Source of the DNA: Bacteroidales bacterium
GTDB lineage: Bacteria > Bacteroidota > Bacteroidia > Bacteroidales > UBA7960
Assembly (NCBI GenBank): GCA_007118495.1
Contig: SKRM01000004.1
Location: forward strand, 1 to 64,000
Length of the DNA stretch: 64,000 nucleotides
Direction of reading: 5' to 3'
Every line of letters begins with the position of its first letter. The stretch's first letter is position 1. Below are positions 17,529 through 27,486 of this stretch, piece after piece. Under the pieces are notes generated by a model that ran no database searches, had not been told where the DNA came from, and saw only the letters and a program-made list of their open reading frames with translations. Made by a program: the position numbers and the translations under genes.

Positions 17529-19022
17529 ATGAGCATATATATGATTCTGTCTATCATCTTCCTGATTGCGTCTATAGCAGGTCTATGGCAGATTTTTGTC
17601 AAGGCAGGCCGGCCGGGATGGCAAGCCCTGATTCCGGTATATAATCTTTTTGTCTGGTTACAGGTCATTCATAAACCCAAGTGGTGGTTTGTATTTACCC
17701 TTATTCCCTTTATCAATGTATTCACCATATTGCTCATGGTGGTTGAAACCCTTAAATGCTTTGGCAAGGATGGTTTAATACAACAGGCCCTGGGTGTCAT
17801 GTTTCCCTTTGTATTCATTCCCTATCTAGGGTTTAATCCAAATGAATCTTTTACTTCACCAGATAAGCTTCCCGTAATCAAAAAGAGTGCTACACGAGAA
17901 TGGGCTGATGCCATAATTTTTGCTGTCATCGCAGCCACCATCATCCGCACCTTTATGCTTGAAGCATACACCATTCCAACTTCATCAATGGAAAAATCAC
18001 TGTTGGTGGGTGATTACCTTTTTGTAAGCAAGGTCAGTTATGGACCAAAAATACCCCGCACACCCATAGCGTTTCCATTTGCCCATTCTACCCTCCCGCT
18101 TACAGACAATGTAAAGTCGTATGTTGAATGGATCAGTCTGCCACATTATCGTTTTCCCGGAATCAGAACCATCCGAAACAACGATGTGGTGGTATTCAAT
18201 TTTCCTGAAGGCGACACGGTGGCCCTGCAACTGCAAAACCAAAGCTATTACACCCTTGTCAGAGAAATGGGCCGTGACAGGGTTTGGAATAATTATGATG
18301 TGATCAGCCGTCCCGTTGATAAACGGGATAATTACATTAAGCGATGCGTTGGAATTCCGGGTGATACACTTGAAATCCGCAATGGGGTCATTTATATCAA
18401 TGGTCTTCACCTGGATGACCCACCCCAGGTTCAGCATAACTACAGAGTTGAAACCGACGGCACACCTCTGTCTTCAAGGCTCTTTACAAGGCTTGATATT
18501 ACTGACTGGGGGCAAATTTCTCCATCTCTGTTTTTAATCGCCATGACTGATGAGGCTGCTCAGGAGCTCGCCAGGGCAGGCAATGTGACCAATATCGATC
18601 GCATTGTTCGACCTGAGCAAAACGGAGAAAGACATATTTTTCCGCATCACGAATCTTTTGCGTGGAATGAAGACAATTACGGTCCGATCCATATCCCCGC
18701 CAGAGGAGCAACCATTCACCTGGACACAGATAACCTGCCTTTGTATGAGCGGATCATTTCTGTTTATGAAGGCCATGAACTCCAGGTTGACGGCCAACGC
18801 ATCTATATCAACGGAACTGAAGTCAGTAGCTATACATTTGAGATGGATTATTACTGGATGGTGGGCGATAACAGACATAATTCAGCTGATTCAAGGTTTT
18901 GGGGATATGTTCCTGAAGACCACATTGTAGGTCGGGCCATGTTTGTTTGGCTGTCTCTCGATCAGGCACGCCCGTTTCCACAACGTATCAGGTTTAATAA
19001 AACCTTCAGAATCATCAGGTAG
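17529..19022 (+). CDS. lepB: Signal peptidase I with N-terminal membrane domain
   Basis: LepB cleaves signal peptides of exported proteins at the outer face of the inner membrane. Residues 1-105 are a hydrophobic DUF5684-type domain (PGWQALIPVYNLFVW) that commonly precedes LepB in this phylum. The catalytic serine is in TIPTSSMEKSLL (about S153) and the lysine in YIKRCVGIPGDTLEI (about K271). The 118-residue gap between them is longer than in many LepB proteins. The C-terminal WMVGDNRHNSADSRFWG box is intact. It ends the parAB-dapB cluster. Confidence 0.92.
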   Translation: MSIYMILSIIFLIASIAGLWQIFVKAGRPGWQALIPVYNLFVWLQVIHKPKWWFVFTLIPFINVFTILLMVVETLKCFGKDGLIQQALGVMFPFVFIPYLGFNPNESFTSPDKLPVIKKSATREWADAIIFAVIAATIIRTFMLEAYTIPTSSMEKSLLVGDYLFVSKVSYGPKIPRTPIAFPFAHSTLPLTDNVKSYVEWISLPHYRFPGIRTIRNNDVVVFNFPEGDTVALQLQNQSYYTLVREMGRDRVWNNYDVISRPVDKRDNYIKRCVGIPGDTLEIRNGVIYINGLHLDDPPQVQHNYRVETDGTPLSSRLFTRLDITDWGQISPSLFLIAMTDEAAQELARAGNVTNIDRIVRPEQNGERHIFPHHESFAWNEDNYGPIHIPARGATIHLDTDNLPLYERIISVYEGHELQVDGQRIYINGTEVSSYTFEMDYYWMVGDNRHNSADSRFWGYVPEDHIVGRAMFVWLSLDQARPFPQRIRFNKTFRIIR

Positions 19023-19106
19023 TCAACTGATTCAGCAGTCTGTCCTTAACTTTGGGGCGAATGCCTTTTTTTCTTGCTGAATGCCCCCATATTGGGCACA
19101 TTTCAG

Positions 19107-19114
19107 TATCTTTG
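19107..19114 (+). promoter_or_regulatory. -7 element upstream of arginine decarboxylase
   Basis: TATCTTTG matches TAnnTTTG and would give a leader of about 90 bases that contains the hairpin at 19142-19169. A second match, TAACTTTG, lies at 19047-19054. Neither has a well-spaced -33 TTG. Confidence 0.45.
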
Positions 19115-19141
19115 TTTCTTTTTTGATGCAAAGTAGCTCAG

Positions 19142-19169
19142 CCGGATTGATCCAAATGGATAAATCCGG
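19142..19169 (+). promoter_or_regulatory. Hairpin in the 5' leader of arginine decarboxylase
   Basis: CCGGATTGATCC and GGATAAATCCGG pair over 12 positions with a single G/A mismatch around an AAAT loop. No T run follows, so it is not a simple terminator. It ends 40 bases before the ATG and may control translation or mRNA stability. Confidence 0.55.
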
Positions 19170-19209
19170 ATAACTTACTTCAGTGTTTTTCCAACAATCT
19201 GTCTCTTCG

Positions 19210-20613
19210 ATGAAAAACAAATACATTGACCTGATTGAACAAACTTTTGATTTTCCGCAAGAGGAGTTCAAGGTGATCGATAACGAACTTTATTTCCATG
19301 ACATCTGTATGATGGATCTGGTGAAACAATATGGAACTCCATTAAAGATCAGTTACTTGCCCAAAATAAGCCAGCAAATACAAAAGGCCAAAAGGATGTT
19401 CAATGTGGCCATGGCAAAGGTTGATTATGACGGCGAATATCATTATTGCTACTGTACAAAAAGTTCTCATTTTATTTTCGTCCTTGAAGAGGCCCTGAAA
19501 AACGACATCCACATTGAGACCTCTTCGGCTTTCGATATTTTCATTGTTGAAGAACTACTTAACCTGGGGCTTATAGACAAATCAAAATATATCGTTTGCA
19601 ATGGTTTCAAGAGACCTCTGTATACTGAGAAAATCAGTGATTTGATAAACCAGGGGTTCGAAAATACCATTCCTGTTATCGATAATAAAAATGAAATCAA
19701 GGTTTACCATGAGTTGATCAGAAAAGACAGACGCTGTAAACTTGGAATACGTATAGCCGCCGAAGAAGAACCCATGTTTGAGTTCTATACATCAAGACTG
19801 GGCATTCGCTATAAAGATATAGTACCCTACTATAAAGCCAATATCCAGAACGATCCCCGCTTTGAACTGAAGATGCTGCATTTCTTCATCAATACAGGCA
19901 TCAAAGACAATGCCTACTATTGGAATGAACTGTCAAAATGCGTTAATGTTTACTGCGATCTGAAAAAGATCTGCCCTGAACTGGACAGTCTGAATATTGG
20001 TGGTGGCTTTCCCATTAAGAACTCCCTGGGTTTTGATTATGATTATGAGTACATGACCGAAGAAATCATCGCGCAGATTAAAATGATATGCAACCAGAAT
20101 AATGTACCAGAACCTGATATATTCACTGAATTTGGTGCATTTACTGTTGGTGAAAGCGGAGCTGTTCTATATTCAATCCTTGATCAGAAACAGCAAAATG
20201 ACCGGGAGCTTTGGAATATGATTGATAGCAGTTTTATGACTACCCTGCCGGATATCTGGGCCAGCAAACAGAGGTTTATCCTTCTGGCACTAAACAACTG
20301 GGGGTCTGAATACGAAAGGGTTAACCTCGGCGGTTTAACCTGCGACAGCATGGACTACTATAACGCTGAATCGCATGCAAATGCGGTCTTCCTGCCCAAG
20401 GTAAGGCCCCCACACACTGAGACCCAGTATATCGGAATGTTTCATACCGGAGCTTACCAGGAGACACTGGGCGGCTTTGGCGGCTTGCAACATTGCCTGA
20501 TACCAGCCCCAAAACTTGTTATTATTGACAAAGATGAAGAGGGTGAATACAATACCAAGCTTTTTGCAAAAGAACAAAGCTATAAGTCTATGCTTAAAAC
20601 CCTCGGCTTTTAA
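19210..20613 (+). CDS. speA: Biosynthetic arginine decarboxylase (PLP, alanine-racemase fold)
   Basis: The enzyme removes CO2 from arginine to give agmatine for polyamine synthesis. It belongs to the Orn/DAP/Arg decarboxylase group. YHYCYCTKSSHF carries the PLP lysine, LNIGGGFPIKNSLGF is the glycine loop binding the cofactor phosphate, and FTEFGAFTVGESGA lies near the C-terminal barrel end. ATG 19210 is preferred over TTG 19183 and gives 467 residues. This shorter form differs from the roughly 630-residue SpeA of E. coli but resembles proteins named arginine decarboxylase in Flavobacteria, as I recall them. A diaminopimelate- or related amino-acid-decarboxylating role is the main alternative. 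Confidence 0.7.
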   Translation: MKNKYIDLIEQTFDFPQEEFKVIDNELYFHDICMMDLVKQYGTPLKISYLPKISQQIQKAKRMFNVAMAKVDYDGEYHYCYCTKSSHFIFVLEEALKNDIHIETSSAFDIFIVEELLNLGLIDKSKYIVCNGFKRPLYTEKISDLINQGFENTIPVIDNKNEIKVYHELIRKDRRCKLGIRIAAEEEPMFEFYTSRLGIRYKDIVPYYKANIQNDPRFELKMLHFFINTGIKDNAYYWNELSKCVNVYCDLKKICPELDSLNIGGGFPIKNSLGFDYDYEYMTEEIIAQIKMICNQNNVPEPDIFTEFGAFTVGESGAVLYSILDQKQQNDRELWNMIDSSFMTTLPDIWASKQRFILLALNNWGSEYERVNLGGLTCDSMDYYNAESHANAVFLPKVRPPHTETQYIGMFHTGAYQETLGGFGGLQHCLIPAPKLVIIDKDEEGEYNTKLFAKEQSYKSMLKTLGF

Positions 20614-20625
20614 GCTGTAAATCCT

Positions 20626-20633
20626 TAAATTTG
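20626..20633 (+). promoter_or_regulatory. -7 element upstream of ftsK
   Basis: TAAATTTG matches TAnnTTTG, 29 bases before the ftsK ATG. No clear -33 TTG is seen. Confidence 0.45.
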
Positions 20634-20662
20634 CTGCTAAGTCATCTTTGATCTAAACTGCC

Positions 20663-23197
20663 ATGCCCGCAAAAAACAACACCTTCCAAAAGAACACCTT
20701 CAAAACCGGTAATGGCAAAAAACAAAAATCCGGAGCGGGAGAAAGCAACCATGGTAATGCAACGTTCAAAAAATTTGTCAGAAACCAGCGTTTAAGAAAA
20801 GCGGCTGGCTTTTTCCTGGTGTTGCTCTCTGTATATCTTCTGCTTTCATTTCTGTCATATCTTGTCAGCTGGAAAGCAGATGACGCCCTGCTTGATGGAC
20901 GCACGCTAAACTGGGCCTTACTTACTGATGGCAGCATTGAGCTTGAGAATATGATGGGCCGACTGGGTGCCATAGCCGCCCACTTATTCATTAAAAAGTG
21001 GTTTGGTATTGGTTCATTCCTTTTTCTGCTTATCGCTTTTGTTGTTGGAATTCGCCTGCTTACTTACTACAGCATTCTTCCATTGAAAAAGACCGTGTTC
21101 CAATCTCTTTTCTTTGCCCTTTGGCTCTCCATATTTTTTGGATACATCATTGGCTCGGGTGAGTGGCTGATTCTGGGAGGCATTTTCGGTTATGAAATAT
21201 CCGTTTGGATCAATGGCCTCATAGGCAAAGCAGGGACATTCATGTTTCTGATCTTCTCACTTGGGAGTCTTGTCATCATTGTCTACGACCCAAACTTCAG
21301 GCGTTTTGCAACACTGGTGACACAAGCCTGGAACATGATAAAGCCGGCCGGGCAAGATAAAAAGCATATGGATGTCTCAGAAGATGACAGCTGGGGGGCA
21401 ACAGTCAAAGCAGAAAATCCTGTACACCCTGACCCGCTCCATGATCTTGATAATGAAAAAGACACACTCGATGAACCAAAAGCACAGGATAAAGATGTGG
21501 AAGAAGAACCTGCACCTACCTGGATGGATTTTGACGATGAAGATAACAAGAGTGTACGGGTGAAAAATGAAAATGAACCTGAATTTGAAGTCGAAATTGC
21601 CGGAGGGAAACTAACCGGAAGTGATTATCAAGCCATTGATGATCCGTATTCTGGAGCGGATGGGGATATGCCTGACTTGTCACACCTGGGCGAATTTGAT
21701 CCCACACTTGACCTGCCAAAGTACCGTTTACCTGATCTGGATCTGCTTGACGACAGGGGGAGCGGGACCATCCAAATTGACAACCAGGAACTTGATGCCA
21801 ATAAAAATAAGATAATTGAAACGCTGAATAATTACGCCATCAGCATTGACAAGATCAAGGCAACGGTTGGTCCCACTGTGACCCTGTATGAAATTGTACC
21901 CTCGCCCGGAGTGCGCATATCAAAAATCCGCAACCTTGAAAATGATATTGCCCTGAGCCTGTCAGCCCTGGGCATAAGAATCATTGCCCCAATTCCTGGA
22001 AGGGGTACTATTGGTATCGAAGTGCCCAACAGAAAGCCAGAAATAGTCTCCATGAAATCTGTACTGGGAAGTGAAAGGTTTCAGAACTCTTCATACGAAC
22101 TCCCTATAGGCCTTGGCAAAACCATAGCCAATGAAACCTTTATAGCAGACCTGACCAAAATGCCTCACCTTTTGATGGCAGGGGCCACAGGGCAGGGCAA
22201 GTCAGTTGGTTTAAATGCCATACTAACTTCTATTCTGTATAAAAAACATCCTGCGTTTGTTAAGTTTGTTTTGGTTGATCCAAAAAAGGTAGAGTTAAAC
22301 CTGTTTTCAAAAATTGAACGGCACTATCTGGCCAAACTTCCTGATGCTGAAGAAGCCATTGTTACTGAAACGCGTCAGGTAATCAGAACCATCAACTCAC
22401 TTTGCGTCGAGATGGATAACCGCTACGATCTGCTCAAAGATGCCCAGGCCCGAAATATAAAAGAATACAATACCAAATTTGTGGCCAGGCGGCTTAATCC
22501 CAATCAGGGACACCGCTTCTTGCCCTATATCATACTTTTTATTGATGAATTTGCCGACCTTATCATGACTGCAGGCAAAGAGATAGAGCTTCCAATTGCC
22601 AGGCTTGCACAGCTGGCCAGAGCGGTAGGTATCCATCTTGTTATCGCCACGCAGAGGCCCTCAGTAAATATCATCACAGGAACCATCAAGGCAAACTTCC
22701 CTGCCCGAATTGCCTTCAGGGTAACAGCCAAAGTTGATTCAAGAACCATTCTCGACAGTGGTGGAGCTGATCAACTCATAGGTCGTGGAGACATGCTCCT
22801 TTCAACCGGCAGTGACCTGATCAGGTTGCAATGTGCGTTTATAGACACCCCTGAAATTGAGCGGATTACTGAGTTTATCGGTTCCCAAAGAGCCTACCCC
22901 GATGCATTCCATCTGCCAGAATATCTTGAAGATAACCAATCAGTTTCCGATACCGTCGACCCCTCAGAAAGGGATGAGCTATTTGCAGATGCAGCAAGAA
23001 TTGTGGTAAGTACCCAACAAGGATCAACCTCTCTGATACAACGTAAACTCAAATTGGGTTACAACAGAGCCGGACGTATTATTGATCAGTTAGAAGCAGC
23101 CGGAATCGTTGGTCCGTTTGAAGGTAGTAAGGCGCGGGAGGTAAAAATTAAAGACGAGCTTAGTTTGGAACAGATTTTGCGCAGAGATGATCTATAA
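20663..23197 (+). CDS. ftsK: DNA translocase FtsK/SpoIIIE
   Basis: FtsK anchors at the septum and pumps DNA to finish chromosome segregation and dimer resolution. The N-terminal part (about 35-215) has four or more membrane helices. An acidic linker of about 120 residues follows (DEPKAQDKDVEEEP). The motor has GATGQGKSVGLNA as Walker A and ILFIDEFADLI as Walker B. The C-terminal gamma domain, a winged helix that reads KOPS sites, is visible as LIQRKLKLGYNRAGRIIDQL. At 844 residues it is complete. It overlaps the downstream lolA region by a few bases. Confidence 0.94.
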   Translation: MPAKNNTFQKNTFKTGNGKKQKSGAGESNHGNATFKKFVRNQRLRKAAGFFLVLLSVYLLLSFLSYLVSWKADDALLDGRTLNWALLTDGSIELENMMGRLGAIAAHLFIKKWFGIGSFLFLLIAFVVGIRLLTYYSILPLKKTVFQSLFFALWLSIFFGYIIGSGEWLILGGIFGYEISVWINGLIGKAGTFMFLIFSLGSLVIIVYDPNFRRFATLVTQAWNMIKPAGQDKKHMDVSEDDSWGATVKAENPVHPDPLHDLDNEKDTLDEPKAQDKDVEEEPAPTWMDFDDEDNKSVRVKNENEPEFEVEIAGGKLTGSDYQAIDDPYSGADGDMPDLSHLGEFDPTLDLPKYRLPDLDLLDDRGSGTIQIDNQELDANKNKIIETLNNYAISIDKIKATVGPTVTLYEIVPSPGVRISKIRNLENDIALSLSALGIRIIAPIPGRGTIGIEVPNRKPEIVSMKSVLGSERFQNSSYELPIGLGKTIANETFIADLTKMPHLLMAGATGQGKSVGLNAILTSILYKKHPAFVKFVLVDPKKVELNLFSKIERHYLAKLPDAEEAIVTETRQVIRTINSLCVEMDNRYDLLKDAQARNIKEYNTKFVARRLNPNQGHRFLPYIILFIDEFADLIMTAGKEIELPIARLAQLARAVGIHLVIATQRPSVNIITGTIKANFPARIAFRVTAKVDSRTILDSGGADQLIGRGDMLLSTGSDLIRLQCAFIDTPEIERITEFIGSQRAYPDAFHLPEYLEDNQSVSDTVDPSERDELFADAARIVVSTQQGSTSLIQRKLKLGYNRAGRIIDQLEAAGIVGPFEGSKAREVKIKDELSLEQILRRDDL

Positions 23198-23207
23198 AGA
23201 CCTTTAT

Positions 23208-23864
23208 ATGCGAATTTCATTTTTCATCCTGCTGATTACCCTCAACCTTGGTCAACTGCATTCTCAGGAAGCCCCACCCCGGTATTATGAAGAACTGGCT
23301 GATTCACTGCTTCAGCTTGCAAGCCAAACCATCGGTGCTTATCCATCCTGGTTTATACGCTTCGACTATATCATGGAAAACACACAGTCTGATACCAGAG
23401 AACAGCTGAGCGGCAAATTGTACACCAAGGGAGACAGTTACCATATGAAATTGGGAGATAACCTGTTTATTTCTGATGGACATACCGTATGGTCATACAT
23501 TTCTGACATCCATGAAGTACACATCAACCTGGCCGAATATGTTGAAGATGCGCTCACACCTACATCCATATTGGAAAACTTCAGCGAAGCATTCAGAAGT
23601 CGATGGATAAGGACAGAACCACATAAAAGAAAGACGGTTCATCTAATAGATCTGGTACCCGACAGTCCGCAGGCTTTTTTCAAGTACAGGGTAGCTCTCG
23701 ACCAAAGCAGCCATCAAATAGTATATACACGGGCCTATGACAGGCATGGTGGGACATACCACTATGAAATAACACATATGAGCACCAATCCGGATATTCC
23801 TCAGGGCTTATTCAAATTCGATGTGGCATTATTCCCCGGAATTGAAGTGGTCGATTTGCGGTGA
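23208..23864 (+). CDS. lolA: LolA-like outer-membrane lipoprotein carrier
   Basis: LolA shuttles lipoproteins across the periplasm from the LolCDE complex to the outer membrane. ATG 23208 gives a signal peptide (MRISFFILLITLNLGQLHSQ). The tracked ATG 23187 overlaps ftsK by 11 bases and adds seven residues; either is possible. Typical elements are YPSWFIRFDYIMENTQSD, GKLYTKGDSYHMKLGDN, LFISDGHTVWSYI and a C-terminal run of beta strands ending FKFDVALFPGIEVVDL. The ftsK-lolA order is a widely conserved pairing. Confidence 0.82.
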   Translation: MRISFFILLITLNLGQLHSQEAPPRYYEELADSLLQLASQTIGAYPSWFIRFDYIMENTQSDTREQLSGKLYTKGDSYHMKLGDNLFISDGHTVWSYISDIHEVHINLAEYVEDALTPTSILENFSEAFRSRWIRTEPHKRKTVHLIDLVPDSPQAFFKYRVALDQSSHQIVYTRAYDRHGGTYHYEITHMSTNPDIPQGLFKFDVALFPGIEVVDLR

Positions 23865-23870
23865 ATCGTT

Positions 23871-25814
23871 TTATGGTAATTCATTGACCAGGGGCTGCGG
23901 CCTGGTAACATCAACCCGCTGGTAATTATTTATCCTGTAGATAAATGACCGCTGATTTTCCCAGCCTCCCCTTGCCCCAAAGGGTTTGTCAAAAACAAAA
24001 GGACTTTCGTATCCTTTTTGGTTAAGCTCTGATATACAGGCTGAAAATTCTGTTCCATAACGGTGCATAGCAGCAAAGAAGTAGTAGGCTGTGTAAGCCC
24101 CCATAAAAGCATCACGGTCTGGCTCTGTATAGAAAGTACGCCTGTATCTCACCACAAAATCTTTTATATGCTGATCGCCATAGTCAAAGAAGTATGGCGT
24201 AAAAATGTGTACACCCAGGTTTTGCAGATAGTCAATTTCGATACTGGCATAATCCTGCCACTCTGGTATGCCAAATATATTAATCTGATAATCCCGTCTG
24301 TGCAAATGTAGTTGCCTGAGGTAGTCTGATAAGAACGGTTCTCCGCTAATCAGGGTGATTAACACATTGTTCCTGTCTTTTACCAGCTTTCCAAGCAAAC
24401 CTTCCATGCCCACCTGGCTGTATATGACCTCAGTGACATTCGAAGGAATGGAAGTTCTTTGACGAACTGAGCCAAAAGGCAATACATTGGTCGAAAGCCC
24501 GCTGCTGACTGTATCAGGAAAAATCAACACATTGGTACGCCTGTTGCCGACCAGGGTGCCATTATAGTAATAGCCATTAATCCTGGCCAGGTTCACACTG
24601 TCATATTCCTGGTTCATCATGGCCACCTGGGTCTGCAATGTAGCCTTGAATGATGAAATGATGTGGGTAGCTCCTGGCTGGTTATTATGCACCAGCATAA
24701 TATTTTGCCTGGGGTAAGTCCTGGCTACATAATATGCGACTCCTTCAAGCATGGTTTCAAGCGAAGGTGTGGCCTTAAACAAATTAGGCAAGCCTTGCAG
24801 CTGCTGATTATCTGCAAGCAGGGGTGAAACCACAGCTATGTTATTCCGCAGTCCGTATGCAGCGATATAATCCAAAGTCTGCCGGTGAAAGGGTCCAATA
24901 ATCAGATCCATGTCTTCAAACCCTGGTTTATTTGTGACACGCCAGGCCTTTGGGAGCTCCTGGCAGACATCATAAACATGCAAGGTAATGTCGGCACCCT
25001 GCTGTTTAATTGAATCCAGTGCCAGCAGAACACCCTGATAATACGAAATAAATGAAAATGACTTGTGGTCAATAGGCAGGGATGTCTGGGGTGGCAAAAT
25101 GTCTCCTGCCCTTTCGGGAACTTCTCTCATAAGGCTGTCAAGAAACCCCTGGGTTGTCTGCCCCTCTCTGTCTGTAATAAGATCGTCGGGGCGATCAAGT
25201 GATTCTAAATATAAAGGGATCAGTAAGGCCACGTTGTAGCTTCTGGCGGGAGCCTCTATGCATTTGGTATCTGCGGTTCTGGGAATTTCACGCGCTGTAG
25301 CCGGGGGTATAATTACAGGTGGTGGCATATGCACCTCAGCAGGAACCTCCTTTTGACCACCTTCAATCGGAAGCCTGATCTCCATTCCGGCAGGCAATCC
25401 TTCAACAATTTCCGGATTCAAGGCTTCAAGCTCTGCTATCGTTAATCCGAACCTGCGGGATATTCCATATTTTGTTTCGCCGGGAGAGACTGTATAAAGT
25501 CTGAAGTTTCCGTCTTCATCCTGTTTTTTCAATTCAGTAACAGGTATGCGAATAATCATGTCAAACCTTAGCCCATCCCTGATATCAGGATTGGCTTCCA
25601 GGATATCTTCCTGGCTAACCTCATAAACCCTTGCAATTGAAAAAAGCGTTTGTCCCTGTAAAACGGCATGCAGATAAAAAGGCTCTCCATCAATATAGTG
25701 AATCGTGGTTGAGCGGTTTGTAATGGGAGTCGCCTCCTGTGCCACGACAAACGCCATGGAGTTTGCCCCAAAAAAAAGAATGCTGAAGAATATGATCGGG
25801 AGTAATCTTACCAT
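23871..25814 (-). CDS. Envelope protein with two LysM domains and a periplasmic-binding-protein-like domain
   Basis: After a signal peptide (about 1-26) come two LysM peptidoglycan-binding repeats: LHAVLQGQTLFSIARVYEVS and YTVSPGETKYGISRRFGLT, each followed by a hydrophobic closing strand (IIRIPV, EIRLPI). From about residue 190 the sequence resembles a type 1 periplasmic binding protein: NVALLIPLYL, YYQGVLLALDSIKQQ, MDLIIGPFHRQTLDYIAAY, NIAVVSPLLAD. ATG 25814 is preferred to the tracked TTG. The plan recalls E. coli LpoA, where a PBP1-like domain activates a cell-wall synthase, but this is only an analogy. It lies 60 bases downstream of guaA on the same strand. Confidence 0.78.
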   Translation of the reverse strand: MVRLLPIIFFSILFFGANSMAFVVAQEATPITNRSTTIHYIDGEPFYLHAVLQGQTLFSIARVYEVSQEDILEANPDIRDGLRFDMIIRIPVTELKKQDEDGNFRLYTVSPGETKYGISRRFGLTIAELEALNPEIVEGLPAGMEIRLPIEGGQKEVPAEVHMPPPVIIPPATAREIPRTADTKCIEAPARSYNVALLIPLYLESLDRPDDLITDREGQTTQGFLDSLMREVPERAGDILPPQTSLPIDHKSFSFISYYQGVLLALDSIKQQGADITLHVYDVCQELPKAWRVTNKPGFEDMDLIIGPFHRQTLDYIAAYGLRNNIAVVSPLLADNQQLQGLPNLFKATPSLETMLEGVAYYVARTYPRQNIMLVHNNQPGATHIISSFKATLQTQVAMMNQEYDSVNLARINGYYYNGTLVGNRRTNVLIFPDTVSSGLSTNVLPFGSVRQRTSIPSNVTEVIYSQVGMEGLLGKLVKDRNNVLITLISGEPFLSDYLRQLHLHRRDYQINIFGIPEWQDYASIEIDYLQNLGVHIFTPYFFDYGDQHIKDFVVRYRRTFYTEPDRDAFMGAYTAYYFFAAMHRYGTEFSACISELNQKGYESPFVFDKPFGARGGWENQRSFIYRINNYQRVDVTRPQPLVNELP

Positions 25815-25874
25815 AACTGTTGCCTGCTTACAATAGAAAAATACCTTAAACAATTGCGCATATTAGTACAAAAA

Positions 25875-27404
25875 CTATTCCCATTCAATGGTTGCAGGTG
25901 GCTTTGAACTGATATCATAAACAACGCGGTTGATGCCCTTCACATTGTTGATGATGTCATTGCTCACCTGGGCCAGAAATTCATAGGGTAGATGCACCCA
26001 ATCAGCTGTCATTCCGTCGGTTGATTCAACTGCCCTTAAAACCACAGCATTTTCATAAGTCCTTTCGTCGCCCATGACTCCCACTGACTGTACCGGAAGC
26101 AAGATGGCGGCAGCCTGCCAGACCCTGTCGTAAAGCCCGTGCTCTTTCAGTGCGCGGATAAAATAATGGTCAACTTCTTGTATGGCTCTGACTTTATCCT
26201 CTGTGACCTCACCCAGAATGCGTATACCAAGACCTGGTCCGGGAAAAGGATGCCGGCCGAGGATATTAATAGAAATCCCCAGACTTTTACCCACACGGCG
26301 CACTTCGTCCTTAAACAATGAATTCAACGGCTCCACCACCTTTAACTTCATAAAATCAGGCAATCCGCCAACATTATGATGTGATTTAATGGTTGCTGAA
26401 GGTCCTTTAACAGAAATAGACTCTATCACATCCGGATAAATGGTACCCTGACCCAGCCAAACCACATCGCGTATTTTATGGGCTTCTCTGTCAAACACCT
26501 CAATAAACACCCTGCCAATGGCCTTTCTTTTTTGCTCAGGTTCAGTAATACCCTTCAATGCAGAAAGGAAATGATCTGCAGCCCGCACTCCCGTGACCTG
26601 GAGCCCCATATCTTTGTACGACTCCAGAACCTGTTCAAATTCATTTTTTCTCAACAACCCATTGTCAACAAAAATACAATGCAGTTGCTTTCCTATGGCT
26701 CTGTGTAGCAATACTGCCGCCACACTTGAGTCAACCCCGCCAGATAAACCCAGCACAACCTTGTCATTGCCAATAATCTGCTTTAAATTCTCAACCGTTG
26801 ACTGTATAAATGACTCAGGGGTCCACCGCTGGCTACATCCACAAATACCTACAACAAAGTTTTCAAGTACTATCTGTCCGTCGGTCGAGTGATACACTTC
26901 AGGATGGAATTGCAGCCCAAATATATTTTTGTCATTGGCACGGAAAGCAGCAATGCCGATGTCATTGGTACGTGAAATCAATCTGAAATTATCAGGCAGG
27001 CGTGTAATGGAGTCAGCGTGTGACATCCATACCTGTGAATTTGGTTCAACGCCATGAAGCAGTTGTTCATGCTCTTCAATAAATGAAAGCCTGGCTCTTC
27101 CGTACTCTCTTGTATTTGAAGACAAAACCTCTCCCCCATTCACTACTGTGATGAGCTGGGCACCATAACAGATACCTAGCAGGGGCATTGCGCCCTCGCA
27201 CCACGAAAGATCAGGACGTGGACTTTCAGAATCTCGCACACTGTATGGACTGCCCGAGAGAATCACGCCCTTGATATGGTCAACAGACTTGGGGCGGTAG
27301 TGATAGGGGTGAATTTCACAATATACATTCAACTCCCTGATCCGCCTGGCTATCAATTGTGTATACTGAGAGCCAAAATCGAGAATCAAAATCATTTCTT
27401 GCAT
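25875..27404 (-). CDS. guaA: GMP synthase (glutamine-hydrolysing)
   Basis: GuaA converts XMP to GMP using glutamine and ATP. The N-terminal class I amidotransferase has [10 protein letters not shown] with the nucleophilic cysteine and FHPEVYHS with the histidine and glutamate. The ATP pyrophosphatase domain has [16 protein letters not shown], and the C-terminal dimerisation domain ends KPPATIEWE. The 509 residues are complete and the start [13 protein letters not shown] is the usual one. A -7 promoter element lies only four bases before the ATG, so the message may have little or no leader. Confidence 0.96.
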   Translation of the reverse strand: MQEMILILDFGSQYTQLIARRIRELNVYCEIHPYHYRPKSVDHIKGVILSGSPYSVRDSESPRPDLSWCEGAMPLLGICYGAQLITVVNGGEVLSSNTREYGRARLSFIEEHEQLLHGVEPNSQVWMSHADSITRLPDNFRLISRTNDIGIAAFRANDKNIFGLQFHPEVYHSTDGQIVLENFVVGICGCSQRWTPESFIQSTVENLKQIIGNDKVVLGLSGGVDSSVAAVLLHRAIGKQLHCIFVDNGLLRKNEFEQVLESYKDMGLQVTGVRAADHFLSALKGITEPEQKRKAIGRVFIEVFDREAHKIRDVVWLGQGTIYPDVIESISVKGPSATIKSHHNVGGLPDFMKLKVVEPLNSLFKDEVRRVGKSLGISINILGRHPFPGPGLGIRILGEVTEDKVRAIQEVDHYFIRALKEHGLYDRVWQAAAILLPVQSVGVMGDERTYENAVVLRAVESTDGMTADWVHLPYEFLAQVSNDIINNVKGINRVVYDISSKPPATIEWE

Positions 27405-27408
27405 GATG

Positions 27409-27416
27409 CAAAGATA
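27409..27416 (-). promoter_or_regulatory. -7 element abutting the guaA start
   Basis: Minus-strand TATCTTTG, then CATC, then the ATG. If used, transcription would start at or within a base or two of the start codon. A -33 TTG is not clear; TTTA lies at about the right distance. Confidence 0.4.
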
Positions 27417-27486
27417 ATCATCTGAATGCTAAATTTGACGCATTCATACCTAATTCATTCAAAGTTTTGTACGTTTGAGAGCTAGA

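Noticed and set aside
19023-19209. tRNA or small protein gene in the lepB-speA gap
   Set aside because: No cloverleaf or acceptor-stem pattern fits, and the short ORFs lack credible starts. The gap is explained as a promoter and leader region.
27405-27480. Purine riboswitch before guaA
   Set aside because: The space before the start is short, the -7 element is almost at the ATG, and no purine aptamer pattern is visible.
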